A stretch of DNA of 7,755 bases from an uncultured Mucispirillum sp. (GTDB lineage: Bacteria; Chrysiogenota; Deferribacteres; Deferribacterales; Mucispirillaceae). Position 1 is the first letter of the stretch. Every line of letters begins with the position of its first letter. Under the pieces are notes generated by a model that saw only the letters and a list, made by a program, of their open reading frames with translations, had not been told where the DNA came from and searched no databases. Position numbers and translations under genes: made by a program. Of the stretch, positions 1 through 6,660 are shown in pieces. Where the stretch lies: NCBI GenBank assembly GCA_945929285.1, contig CAMEOC010000041.1, positions 1-7,755 of the forward strand, given 5' to 3'.

Positions 1-238
1 CATCAGGTGCCTTAAATATAGTTCCATCAGGACTAATACCAGATACTCTATTTATACCAATTTTACCTTGAGTAAGCATTTCTGACTGAAACTCTATATC
101 AAATATACCATACAAATTTTCAAAAACATCTATAGTTTTCTGGTTGATATTTCTTTCTATATACCTTTCCTGTTGTTCAAAATGGACTCTGTCTATATTC
201 ATTCCATTTATCCAAGCTACTTTTAGACTATTTGACAT
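1..238 (-). CDS. tssK: TssK, T6SS baseplate adaptor (N-terminal 79 codons; runs off left edge)
   Basis: TssK is the cytoplasmic trimeric adaptor that links the T6SS baseplate to the TssJLM membrane complex. Only the N-terminus is present. It reads in frame from an ATG at 238 to the window edge without a stop. Family landmarks are visible: V-A-W-I-N-G-M at residues 7-13, then HFEQQERY at 19-26, matching the usual W-x-E-G-M followed by HFQQxDRY. Residues 58-79 (QGKIGINRVSGISPDGTIFK onward) match the family's GK-x-x-L-x-x-ASGxxPDGTxF stretch. The usual Pro-Gln before HFQQ is Arg-Val here. The ATG lies inside the end of tssJ (11-nt overlap) and has a strong AAGGAG 7 nt upstream, which fixes the start. 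Identity is firm; nothing can be said about the C-terminal domains. Confidence 0.93.
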   Translation of the reverse strand, partial: MSNSLKVAWINGMNIDRVHFEQQERYIERNINQKTIDVFENLYGIFDIEFQSEMLTQGKIGINRVSGISPDGTIFKAPD

Positions 239-704
239 TTATAAGCTCCTTTTTTATATTTCCTTTCTTTTTACCTGTAATATATATACCTTTACTAGAT
301 ATTGTAAATGTTAGATTATCTCCAGAAATATTTTTACTTCTAATAGCAGATTTAATTTTTTTATTATTCATATCAGCATACATTACAAGGATCCCAATAT
401 ATCCGATATCTTTCTTTTTAATGGTTGCCATTATTTTTGTATCATTGGGAGCTATCTGCATACGACTAACATCAATCTTATCTTTTCCTAAAACTGTATC
501 TTCCCTTGTATTTAAATCTAAAACAGATGCTTCCTTAAAACGTTCTACTCCATTTAATTTATAAAGCTTTAAAGTTACAGGAACATTATCTCCATGATAA
601 TTCGGGTTTGAATTTTTATCATTAATAACTGTAATAACTGCAGTAGATGAACAGGCATATATAAACATGCAACCAACTAATATTATAATCTTAATTACTT
701 TCAT
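228..704 (-). CDS. tssJ: TssJ (SciN/VasD family), outer-membrane T6SS lipoprotein
   Basis: TssJ is the small outer-membrane lipoprotein that holds the periplasmic end of TssM and starts assembly of the membrane complex. The product is 158 residues from ATG 704. It has a basic start (MKVIK), a hydrophobic stretch (IIILVGCMF) and a lipobox I-Y-A-C with the lipidated Cys at residue 18, followed by Ser-Ser, which favours outer-membrane sorting. The mature part shows the SciN pattern: L-K-L-Y-K-L, then FKEASVLDL, an isolated APND where the family often has PG, and the core strand YIGILVMYAD corresponding to the usual YIGVxAxYRD. The frame is also open from a GTG at 713, but that GTG is part of the AGGTGA that serves as ribosome binding site for ATG 704, so 704 is preferred. 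It overlaps the FHA gene by 14 nt and tssK by 11 nt. Length and features are normal for the family. Confidence 0.9.
   Translation of the reverse strand: MKVIKIIILVGCMFIYACSSTAVITVINDKNSNPNYHGDNVPVTLKLYKLNGVERFKEASVLDLNTREDTVLGKDKIDVSRMQIAPNDTKIMATIKKKDIGYIGILVMYADMNNKKIKSAIRSKNISGDNLTFTISSKGIYITGKKKGNIKKELINVK
246..251 (-). promoter_or_regulatory. Shine-Dalgarno of tssK, inside the 3' end of tssJ
   Basis: The minus strand reads AAGGAG followed by 7 nt and the ATG at 238. The site lies wholly within the last codons of tssJ. Ribosomes finishing tssJ therefore stop next to the tssK start, which suggests translational coupling of the two genes. Confidence 0.75.
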
Positions 705-1617
705 TTTTTTCACCTATATATTTTTTGACAGCATGTAGAACCAATCTTTCTATACTACTTTGGTCTGTAGTTGCACTTCTAATAAGTGTAGATATAATTT
801 TTTCATATCCATCATCTTCTAATTCATTAAAAAAAGGACTATCTAATTCTTTGAATAACATTGATATAACAAGTAAATTAATAACTTTTGTATTATTAAT
901 AAGATTATAATTTGCAACTATATATGCCAAATCTTTAGTAGATATATTACTTTTTTCACTACTTAATATATCTAATAGGGATGTTTGTTTTTTAATTCCA
1001 CTATTAAGTATAATATCACATTCATTAATAACGAAATCTCTTAATATTTGTTTAGAAATAAGTTTATTCTGTAAAATATTATGTTCACAGTTATCAACTA
1101 CCTGCTCAATACTATTTTCTTCTATACCAAGTATATCTCTTTCATCATTTATTAAATCATCAATATTTACATCATCTTCAACATTGTGCCCATTTAATTG
1201 CCCATCTGGTATAACTACATAATTATCCAGTTTATCAAAATCTTTAATATCTTCCATAGAATTATCTGTAATTCCATCTGCTAAATCATCAAGATCACTT
1301 TCTGGTATAATTGTAAACTCTATATCTCCAATTTTAAATATATCACCAATCGATAAAATTATATAATAATTTGTAATTATTGGACTATGGTCGCCATTCA
1401 TATAAACTTGACTACCTTTACATGGCATTAAACAAAAATTATCACCATTTGATTTTATATGAACATGTTTATCGTTAATCTTATTAAAAACATCTTGAAC
1501 AACCCACTGGCAGTCGGTAGCACTTCCAATATAACCACCACTTTCATTAAAAGTCATTTGTTTAGAACCTGTTTTTAATTTAATTCCATCTGTTATTTTT
1601 ATATGTATACTACTCAT
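691..1617 (-). CDS. tagH: T6SS-associated FHA-domain protein (TagH/ImpI/VasC type)
   Basis: A 308-residue cytoplasmic protein with no signal peptide or membrane segment. Residues about 24-105 form an N-terminal forkhead-associated domain of the T6SS type: GGYIGS (27-32), the hallmark C-Q-W-V-V-Q-D (36-42), a KHVHI strand (50-54), NG at 74-75 and a GDIFKIGDIEFTII end strand (91-104). An acidic low-complexity linker, rich in Asp and Glu, follows at about 107-172, then a mostly helical C-terminal half (173-305) with no motif I recognise. In other systems such proteins work in the threonine-phosphorylation switch or as scaffolds. Here the Arg after the glycine (GR becomes GS) and the Ser of SxxH (becomes Asn) are missing, so phosphothreonine binding is doubtful. 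It starts 6 nt after tssM with GGTAGG upstream. Position between tssM and tssJ supports a T6SS role. The symbol is by family resemblance and context. Confidence 0.82.
   Translation of the reverse strand: MSSIHIKITDGIKLKTGSKQMTFNESGGYIGSATDCQWVVQDVFNKINDKHVHIKSNGDNFCLMPCKGSQVYMNGDHSPIITNYYIILSIGDIFKIGDIEFTIIPESDLDDLADGITDNSMEDIKDFDKLDNYVVIPDGQLNGHNVEDDVNIDDLINDERDILGIEENSIEQVVDNCEHNILQNKLISKQILRDFVINECDIILNSGIKKQTSLLDILSSEKSNISTKDLAYIVANYNLINNTKVINLLVISMLFKELDSPFFNELEDDGYEKIISTLIRSATTDQSSIERLVLHAVKKYIGEKNESN
710..715 (-). promoter_or_regulatory. Shine-Dalgarno deciding the tssJ start
   Basis: The minus strand reads AGGTGA ending 5 nt before the ATG at 704. The alternative in-frame GTG at 713 is embedded in this element and has no purine-rich sequence of its own upstream (TATATA). 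This supports ATG 704 and removes three residues from the longer reading. Confidence 0.6.
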
Positions 1618-1623
1618 AAAAAC

Positions 1624-4600
1624 CTACCGTTTTAAAATATTTTGTGGGATAGTTAAATTTGGTAGTGAATTTAACACTCTATATAATGATATATTACCAC
1701 TATCAACTTTCCAATCAAAATATAGTTTATCATTACCTTTAAATGTTAAGCGGTATACGCCATTACCAATATTTCTACCACTTTGTATAAATTGAAGCCA
1801 TGCCCATTCACCAGTATATTCACGAGTTTCTTTAACTACACCATTGTAATCTTTTACTACAAGTTTAAGTTTTGTATCTTCTTTAAAGTTTCCACCCACA
1901 ATTTTTAAGCTGCTTGGAAATGTTTGATCAAATACCATTACATTATTATCATAAGATAGTTCAATACTTCCATAGTCACCTGATAATGCTACAGTAGTGA
2001 TTGTAAATTCAACATCAAGATTATCGTTTGAATCTAATATACCATTAGTTATCATTTCAAGCTTATATACTGTAGATAAAAAGTCACTAGAAAAATTTAT
2101 CTTTGATGAATATGTCGGATTGATATCATAAACATCCCATCTTTTTACTAATATTAAATCAAGATACTGTGTAAAAAACTTATTCCACACACCCTGTTTA
2201 CCAAAAAAATTTCTAAAAGAATCAAACTTCAAATACTCATTAGCCTTTGTATTTATCGGATAATATGAGGCTATCTGATTCATGAACTGAGCATACATTT
2301 CAGCCTGCCATGCTTTATTAAGCTCTATACCTGCATGATATTCTATCAAACTCCAGGCATCAGACGCTACTATTTTATAGTAGTTACTTATTTCTACTGG
2401 TAAGTCATCAGAATCTTTATTTATTATAAAAAATGGATCATCTGCAACTTTTACAGGTTTTAATGCATAAATAATTTTATCCTTTGATGGTTCATTACCT
2501 GATATATAATCTACTATCTTCTTATATACATTTTGCATATCTGCACTAATTTGATCCATTATTTTAACTTGTTTATTATTTGCCTGCACACCAGTTTTTT
2601 CACTAACAGCATCAAGTCCTTGATTAAAAAATGAATCTTGGTTTGCTATTATATGGTATGGCATAAATGCATCACTTAATATACTAAAATTACTTCTAAT
2701 TTTAGAGGTTGGAAGCCCTAAATTTGAAGCATGTTTTAAAAGTGAACTATTAATTAAGTTGGTATTACTGCTTACTATTTCTATTACACTTCTTACAGGG
2801 TTTGATGGTTTAGATAAAATAGTAAGAATACTTAATCCGTTATCATTGCCGCTAAATCTCGTTGGTTTTAAATTTTCAACTACATCCTGCCATTTCTGTT
2901 GATATTCCTGTAAATACAGATTAATAATACCAACTGAAAGAGCAATATTATCCTGTTCCTCTATTTCCCCATCACTTATATTTAGTGCCCACCTGTCTAT
3001 TTTATCTAAGTCCTCTATATATGTAGTAATATTAGAGAATAACTTTTCTACACCTTTGAGTGTAAAAGTTTTTGGTATAAGATAAAAATTACTACTAACA
3101 TCAAAAACATCATCAAAACCGGAACCACCAGCATCTTCTTTTATACTATAAAAACCTTCTCCATCTATACTATTTGCTCTAAAAGATAATAATGCATAAA
3201 GACGTTCTGACCTTGTTGCATTATTCAGTTTTTTTACAGCCTCATTTAGTACCACATCATTTATCTTTATATTTGGAAATGATGAGTCAAATGGCAAATC
3301 ATCAATATAGGTATATAATGTTTTTTCTGATATATTAAAATCCTTATACAAGTCATAATTATCTTTCACCCATAATTTAAGCAGTGATTTATCAAGGTAT
3401 TCTCTCTCAAATAATGCCTTATACATATATAAGGCTCGCACTAGTTTGTCTGTATGTTGTTCGGTTAATAAATTATCCTCCATTTCCTTAACCAGTGTCA
3501 GCGATAGAATATCTTCAATTTTATCTATATAGATTTTTTTTGCGGGCTTTAATCCTCTATAAGTAATATCTAATGATAAACCATCAAATATAGATTCATT
3601 GCCAAAAAGTTGTGGATATTCTACCAGCATATTACGGAGCCTGTCTATATACATAGATTTTTCTGCAATATCTGCTGTATTATAATTTTTATCCATTTCA
3701 TCAATTATAATCTTGATATCATTTAAACTATTTTCAAGTCTTTCTATCTCTGATTTTCTTGTTTCCACATAGTAACTTGATATACTGTAAGTAATAGAAA
3801 AAACAACAATACAAGCTATAATCAATGATGCTTTTTTCCAATTACTACCAAATATTGGAACACCTAAACCCCTATCCTTAAATATTATATCTTTTATTAA
3901 AGAATATACAAAATAACTATTTTTTACAGTTTTCTTATGATATTGAACAACCGGGGCATCAAAACTGTATTCATTTGAGATTTTATCAAATAAAATATTT
4001 ATAGGTATATTTTCCTGGTATGCACTGGTAAAGTATATACCCCTTACAAAAGATTTATTTTTATTACCATTTTCATATATAAGCTTACTAACTATGCCAC
4101 TAATCGCATAACATAATGTTTCTAATTGAGCTAGGTATAAATATGCTTTTCTTTTATCTTCAACACTTGCAGTTTGATAATTTTTATTCATTAATGCAAA
4201 TTTAAATGAATTAATCATCTCTGAAAACTTTGATATCAAATAATCTTCTGAAATATTTTGATTTTTACCAAAAGTGAGCCCTAATGCTTTTTTTGAAATT
4301 TTATCACTATATACTTTTAAAAAAGATGGCATACCCTCAAGTAAGTCTATTTTATTAAATACTATATAAATTGGAAGCTGCAAGTTTAAATAATTTTCAC
4401 ATTCACTAACTCTTTGCACCATATATGCAATTGAAAATTTTAATTCTTCTTCACTTCCAAATATCAATCTTGGTAAGTCAATTACCAAAACAATTCCATT
4501 TAATTTTTTATAAAATTTAAATTTATTAAGCATTTTTAAAAATGCTTTCCAAACTATTTTCTTAGTTATAAATACCTTATGTTTATCAATATCATCTTCT

Positions 4601-5217
4601 GGCATTTCGTCGGTATGTTCTGGGGCAAATAATTTTTCCAATGAAAAGAAATTTCCTTCTGTATCAACAATTGCTCCATCTTTTGAAACATATAAATTAA
4701 AATTTCTAGTAGACTTATGGTGTTTTTGAAAACTTCCTAACATATCAGTAACAGGAAATTCTATTTCAGAGTAGTTTATGAAAGAACTTTTACCTGCACC
4801 CTCATTACCAACCACCATAACCAAGGGAATATGACGGAATTTAAGATTATTCTTCCATACCTGACGAGCTTCTTTTAAAGAAAGAAGGAAATTTCTTTTT
4901 ATTTTTTTTGTGTGGCCTTTTGCTTCATGCTTAATATCTTTTATTTTCATTCTGTTTTCATTTTTAAAAACATTTAGAATATCTTTAAATTTTTTAAATG
5001 CAAATATAAGCACTATACTTAACCATACAATAAATATAATGAATGCTCTTAAAAATGAATTACCAAATATATGTATATCATTAAATGCAACCAATGGTGA
5101 ATATATCCAAAATAATATACATAATAAAATTAATAATAATACTGCAAGCCCAATAAGAAACGGCTTAGACACTAAAAATTTTCCAATTTTCTTAATAACC
5201 CCAGTAATCGCTCCCAT
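1624..5217 (-). CDS. tssM: TssM (IcmF family), inner-membrane T6SS protein with intact P-loop
   Basis: TssM spans the inner membrane and periplasm and forms the core of the TssJLM complex. The 1197-residue length is typical. Membrane segments lie at about 20-40, 57-75 and 463-483, giving a large cytoplasmic domain between segments 2 and 3 and a long periplasmic region after segment 3. The cytoplasmic domain carries a complete GTPase/ATPase-like set: Walker A GNEGAGKS (137-144), DTEG (185-188) and NKID (288-291). The family motif RGIYFTSAYQ is at 392-401. The C-terminal IcmF domain shows GEWAWLQF at 1136-1143 (family: GPWAWFRLL) and ends with SLPNLTIPQNIL, near the TssJ-binding end. Its ATG is 9 nt after the tssA stop, with AAGGGA overlapping that stop codon. 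No frameshift is seen across 3.6 kb. Identity is firm; nucleotide hydrolysis is not proven, as the motif is dispensable in some systems. Confidence 0.96.
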   Translation of the reverse strand: MGAITGVIKKIGKFLVSKPFLIGLAVLLLILLCILFWIYSPLVAFNDIHIFGNSFLRAFIIFIVWLSIVLIFAFKKFKDILNVFKNENRMKIKDIKHEAKGHTKKIKRNFLLSLKEARQVWKNNLKFRHIPLVMVVGNEGAGKSSFINYSEIEFPVTDMLGSFQKHHKSTRNFNLYVSKDGAIVDTEGNFFSLEKLFAPEHTDEMPEDDIDKHKVFITKKIVWKAFLKMLNKFKFYKKLNGIVLVIDLPRLIFGSEEELKFSIAYMVQRVSECENYLNLQLPIYIVFNKIDLLEGMPSFLKVYSDKISKKALGLTFGKNQNISEDYLISKFSEMINSFKFALMNKNYQTASVEDKRKAYLYLAQLETLCYAISGIVSKLIYENGNKNKSFVRGIYFTSAYQENIPINILFDKISNEYSFDAPVVQYHKKTVKNSYFVYSLIKDIIFKDRGLGVPIFGSNWKKASLIIACIVVFSITYSISSYYVETRKSEIERLENSLNDIKIIIDEMDKNYNTADIAEKSMYIDRLRNMLVEYPQLFGNESIFDGLSLDITYRGLKPAKKIYIDKIEDILSLTLVKEMEDNLLTEQHTDKLVRALYMYKALFEREYLDKSLLKLWVKDNYDLYKDFNISEKTLYTYIDDLPFDSSFPNIKINDVVLNEAVKKLNNATRSERLYALLSFRANSIDGEGFYSIKEDAGGSGFDDVFDVSSNFYLIPKTFTLKGVEKLFSNITTYIEDLDKIDRWALNISDGEIEEQDNIALSVGIINLYLQEYQQKWQDVVENLKPTRFSGNDNGLSILTILSKPSNPVRSVIEIVSSNTNLINSSLLKHASNLGLPTSKIRSNFSILSDAFMPYHIIANQDSFFNQGLDAVSEKTGVQANNKQVKIMDQISADMQNVYKKIVDYISGNEPSKDKIIYALKPVKVADDPFFIINKDSDDLPVEISNYYKIVASDAWSLIEYHAGIELNKAWQAEMYAQFMNQIASYYPINTKANEYLKFDSFRNFFGKQGVWNKFFTQYLDLILVKRWDVYDINPTYSSKINFSSDFLSTVYKLEMITNGILDSNDNLDVEFTITTVALSGDYGSIELSYDNNVMVFDQTFPSSLKIVGGNFKEDTKLKLVVKDYNGVVKETREYTGEWAWLQFIQSGRNIGNGVYRLTFKGNDKLYFDWKVDSGNISLYRVLNSLPNLTIPQNILKR

Positions 5218-5222
5218 ATAAA

Positions 5223-5228
5223 TCCCTT
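5223..5228 (-). promoter_or_regulatory. Shine-Dalgarno of tssM overlapping the tssA stop codon
   Basis: The minus strand reads TAAGGGATTTATATG: the tssA stop TAA supplies the first bases of AAGGGA, 5 nt before the tssM ATG. Because the site depends on ribosomes terminating at this stop, a frameshift that ends tssA translation about 300 nt earlier could also lower tssM translation. That last point is inference. Confidence 0.6.
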
Positions 5229-5607
5229 ATTTACTTATATATTGATGTTTTTTTATATTTGTATATTCTTCTATTAAGTAATCTTTTAATAATGTATTTT
5301 CCATTAGATGCAAAACTTCGATATATATTATATGAGCATTATTCACAAGACCATTTGCATCCATAGCCTCAGCTAGATTAATTAAGCAGTTAATCCTTGA
5401 CTTAATGCTATCATCAACTTCATTATTAATTACATTTAACCGTGCCTTTAACGATTTTTTATCTATATTATCTTTTAAATGCTTCTGTGTTTTATTTGTT
5501 TCTATAGATGTATCTTCATGCTGAATTTTAATATCACAAAAAATCATAAAGCTCTTTAGAACAAAATGCTTCATTATTAGAAAAACACAGTTTACTAATC
5601 CAGCCAA
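5227..5607 (-). CDS. tssA: TssA (VasJ type), C-terminal part displaced into another frame
   Basis: The frame is open from an ATG at 5607 to the TAA at 5227, but only the part after about 5537 looks like real protein. The first 23 or so residues (MAGLVNCVFLIMKHF onward) are the out-of-frame reading of the end of the upstream tssA segment. They have no recognisable ribosome binding site in front. The remainder, with a basic/acidic linker and then SRINCLINLAEAMDANGLVN, AHIIYIEVLHLME and LKDYLIEEYTNIKK, fits the C-terminal helical pattern of VasJ-type TssA, where a ring-forming oligomerisation domain lies. Joined to the upstream segment by a +1 shift it would give one protein of about 425 residues, close to the family length. 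It is more likely the tail of tssA than an independent gene. Independent translation from an internal start cannot be excluded. Confidence 0.7.
   Translation of the reverse strand: MAGLVNCVFLIMKHFVLKSFMIFCDIKIQHEDTSIETNKTQKHLKDNIDKKSLKARLNVINNEVDDSIKSRINCLINLAEAMDANGLVNNAHIIYIEVLHLMENTLLKDYLIEEYTNIKKHQYISK
5534..5545 (-). other. Apparent frameshift site in tssA at a six-base homopolymer
   Basis: The plus strand has six A at 5538-5543 (six T in the coding sense), directly before the premature TGA at 5534-5536. Coding sense reads GAT TTT TTG TGA. Removing one T gives GAT TTT TGT GAT ATT and continues in the frame that carries the C-terminal TssA residues. The upstream frame still matches the family to within a few residues of this point (F-S-N-N-E-A-F-C, equivalent to FxDGxPFA), so the change must lie between there and the stop. 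A one-base expansion of the run, natural or from sequencing, is the simplest explanation. Confidence 0.75.
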
Positions 5608-6505
5608 ACTTATTTAATTGTATACGAGTTAACATTTTTACATAATTTGCTATAAGCAATTGGTTTGCATTAATTGCACCATCTATAAATAATTTATACC
5701 CTTCAAACCAAAATGGGTTTAATAAAAGGTTAGATATTGCACGAATAATACTTTCACTGTTATACTCTGTAATACTTTGTATTAAATTAATCGTATTATT
5801 TTCTGGATATCTTAATTCTGTAATATTATTTTTATGTGGTACTTCTGAAACAACCCTGCCCCATACACCTTCCCAAAAAAGAGAATAAGCTGTAAAATTT
5901 AATATATTTTTTTCCAATAAGTTCCGAGCCAATGAAAAAAAATACTCCCTGTATTCTCTGTTATCCATACTATCAATGGACTTAACGGCACTGTTTGGTA
6001 TACTATTTTTACTCTCAATTTTCTTACTATTATCCCTATTTACAGGAATACTCATACTACGAAAATTGGTATTTAATTTTTCATTAAACTTAATAAGTAT
6101 ATCATTAATATTCTCTATAATTTCAACTGGAATATTGATTTTATATGAATTATTACTCTCAATAAGTTCATTAATAGGGTCAGTAAAAAATTTATATTGT
6201 ATTTTTGCTTTCTTGCTACTATTTTCAGAATAAGAACTATATACTTTATACCATACAGATTCATAGTGAGATAATACTTCATTTAATTTTTTAAATACAT
6301 CACTTGTATTTATTGACATCGCACTTAATATGAACCCTCTAAAAATTCTTGTATCAAGTGATTTTGTAAGTAAATCAAGACTATCTGTATACACTTTAGT
6401 CCAATCTATTTCACTATGAGATAAAGTTTTATATTTACTTAACTCATGTAAAATTTCTACATACTGTTCATCATCCTGCATATCTTGTATTTTATCTGCA
6501 AACAT
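5534..6505 (-). CDS. tssA: TssA (VasJ/ImpA family), N-terminal 323 residues, prematurely stopped
   Basis: TssA is the cytoplasmic organiser that contacts the membrane complex and baseplate and primes or stabilises sheath polymerisation. Residues about 13-90 match the ImpA N-terminal domain, with IDWTKVYTDSLDLLTKSLDT at 33-52 equivalent to the family's DWxxVxxxxxxLLxxxSKDLR. The charged linker at about 150-180 leads to the VasJ-type C-terminal part: YFFSLARNLLEKN (188-200), FWEGVWGRVVSEVP (210-223), TELRYPE (229-235), NPFWFEGYKLFIDGA (263-277) and LCFSNNEAFCSKELYDFL at the end, equivalent to LxFxDGxPFAxxxTxxWL. About 100 residues of the C-terminal domain are missing because of the frameshift. 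Start: ATG 6505 has in-frame TAG and TAA just upstream, so no extension is possible, and GGTAG lies a few nt before it. It is first in the leftward operon. Confidence 0.88.
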   Translation of the reverse strand: MFADKIQDMQDDEQYVEILHELSKYKTLSHSEIDWTKVYTDSLDLLTKSLDTRIFRGFILSAMSINTSDVFKKLNEVLSHYESVWYKVYSSYSENSSKKAKIQYKFFTDPINELIESNNSYKINIPVEIIENINDILIKFNEKLNTNFRSMSIPVNRDNSKKIESKNSIPNSAVKSIDSMDNREYREYFFSLARNLLEKNILNFTAYSLFWEGVWGRVVSEVPHKNNITELRYPENNTINLIQSITEYNSESIIRAISNLLLNPFWFEGYKLFIDGAINANQLLIANYVKMLTRIQLNKFGWISKLCFSNNEAFCSKELYDFL

Positions 6506-6557
6506 AATTTACTACCAAAATTAAACATATTTTTAATAATTAATTTAAATATAATTT

Positions 6558-6586
6558 ACTATATAGCAAATTAGTTATTTTTTCAA
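6558..6586 (-). promoter_or_regulatory. Predicted sigma70-type promoter for the leftward tssA-tssM-tagH-tssJ-tssK operon
   Basis: On the minus strand TTGAAA (6581-6586) is followed by exactly 17 nt and TATAGT (6558-6563), a good match to the -35 and -10 consensus. It leaves about 45 nt of untranslated leader before the tssA ATG at 6505. The surrounding DNA is so AT-rich that hexamers of this kind arise by chance, so confidence is moderate. Confidence 0.5.
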
Positions 6587-6595
6587 TTGAAAAAA
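6578..6595. repeat. 18-bp perfect palindrome in the divergent spacer, possible operator
   Basis: TTTTTTCAATTGAAAAAA reads identically on both strands, with its centre between 6586 and 6587. Its two halves contain TTGAAA on each strand, that is, -35-like hexamers for both divergent directions lying back to back. A further run of six T at 6600-6605 follows, giving T6, A6 and T6 tracts centred near 6580, 6592 and 6602, close to helical phase. It could be an operator, a bent-DNA element, or simply AT-rich chance. Confidence 0.5.
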
Positions 6596-6624
6596 GGTCT
6601 TTTTTAGTATAAATTGGGTATAGT
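6587..6624 (+). promoter_or_regulatory. Possible promoter for tssB-tssC
   Basis: TTGAAA at 6587-6592 is the mirror image of the leftward -35. Candidate -10 elements are TATAAA at 6608-6613 (15-nt spacer, short) and TATAGT at 6619-6624 (26-nt spacer, so it would have to act without this -35). A -10-only promoter is usual in Campylobacterota. Transcription from either would start about 25-45 nt before tssB. The direction is required by the divergent arrangement, but the exact element is not resolved. Confidence 0.35.
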
Positions 6625-6648
6625 ATATATTGCAACAAAATAATAACT

Positions 6649-6654
6649 GGGAGG
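6649..6654 (+). promoter_or_regulatory. Shine-Dalgarno of tssB
   Basis: GGGAGG stands 6 nt before the ATG at 6661. It is the most consensus-like ribosome binding site in the window together with that of tssK, in keeping with the high copy number of sheath subunits. Confidence 0.75.
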
Positions 6655-6660
6655 CATAAT

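Noticed and set aside
232..564. Plus-strand open frame of 110 codons opposite tssJ, and similar frames at 725-910, 4910-5221 and 5976-6233.
   Set aside because: They are antisense shadows of clear T6SS genes, with hydrophobic or low-complexity translations and no convincing ribosome binding sites.
5534..5545. Programmed -1 ribosomal slippage at T TTT TTG, which has the form of a slippery heptamer.
   Set aside because: A -1 shift leads into a frame that stops after about a dozen codons, not into the C-terminal TssA frame. That frame needs +1 (or -2). Six T is also short for efficient transcriptional slippage.
5227..5607. An independent small gene of 126 codons between tssA and tssM.
   Set aside because: Its first part is the out-of-frame reading of conserved tssA sequence, it has no ribosome binding site, and its last part fits the end of TssA.
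6590..6605. A6-GGTC-T6 inverted repeat as a rho-independent terminator.
   Set aside because: The stem would be only A-T pairs with no GC, and no gene ends nearby: both flanking genes start here and read away from the spacer.
6616..6634. Sigma54-like promoter (GG followed by TTGCA) upstream of tssB.
   Set aside because: The GG and GC pairs are separated by 13 nt rather than the required 10, and the -24 element lacks the TGGCAC form.
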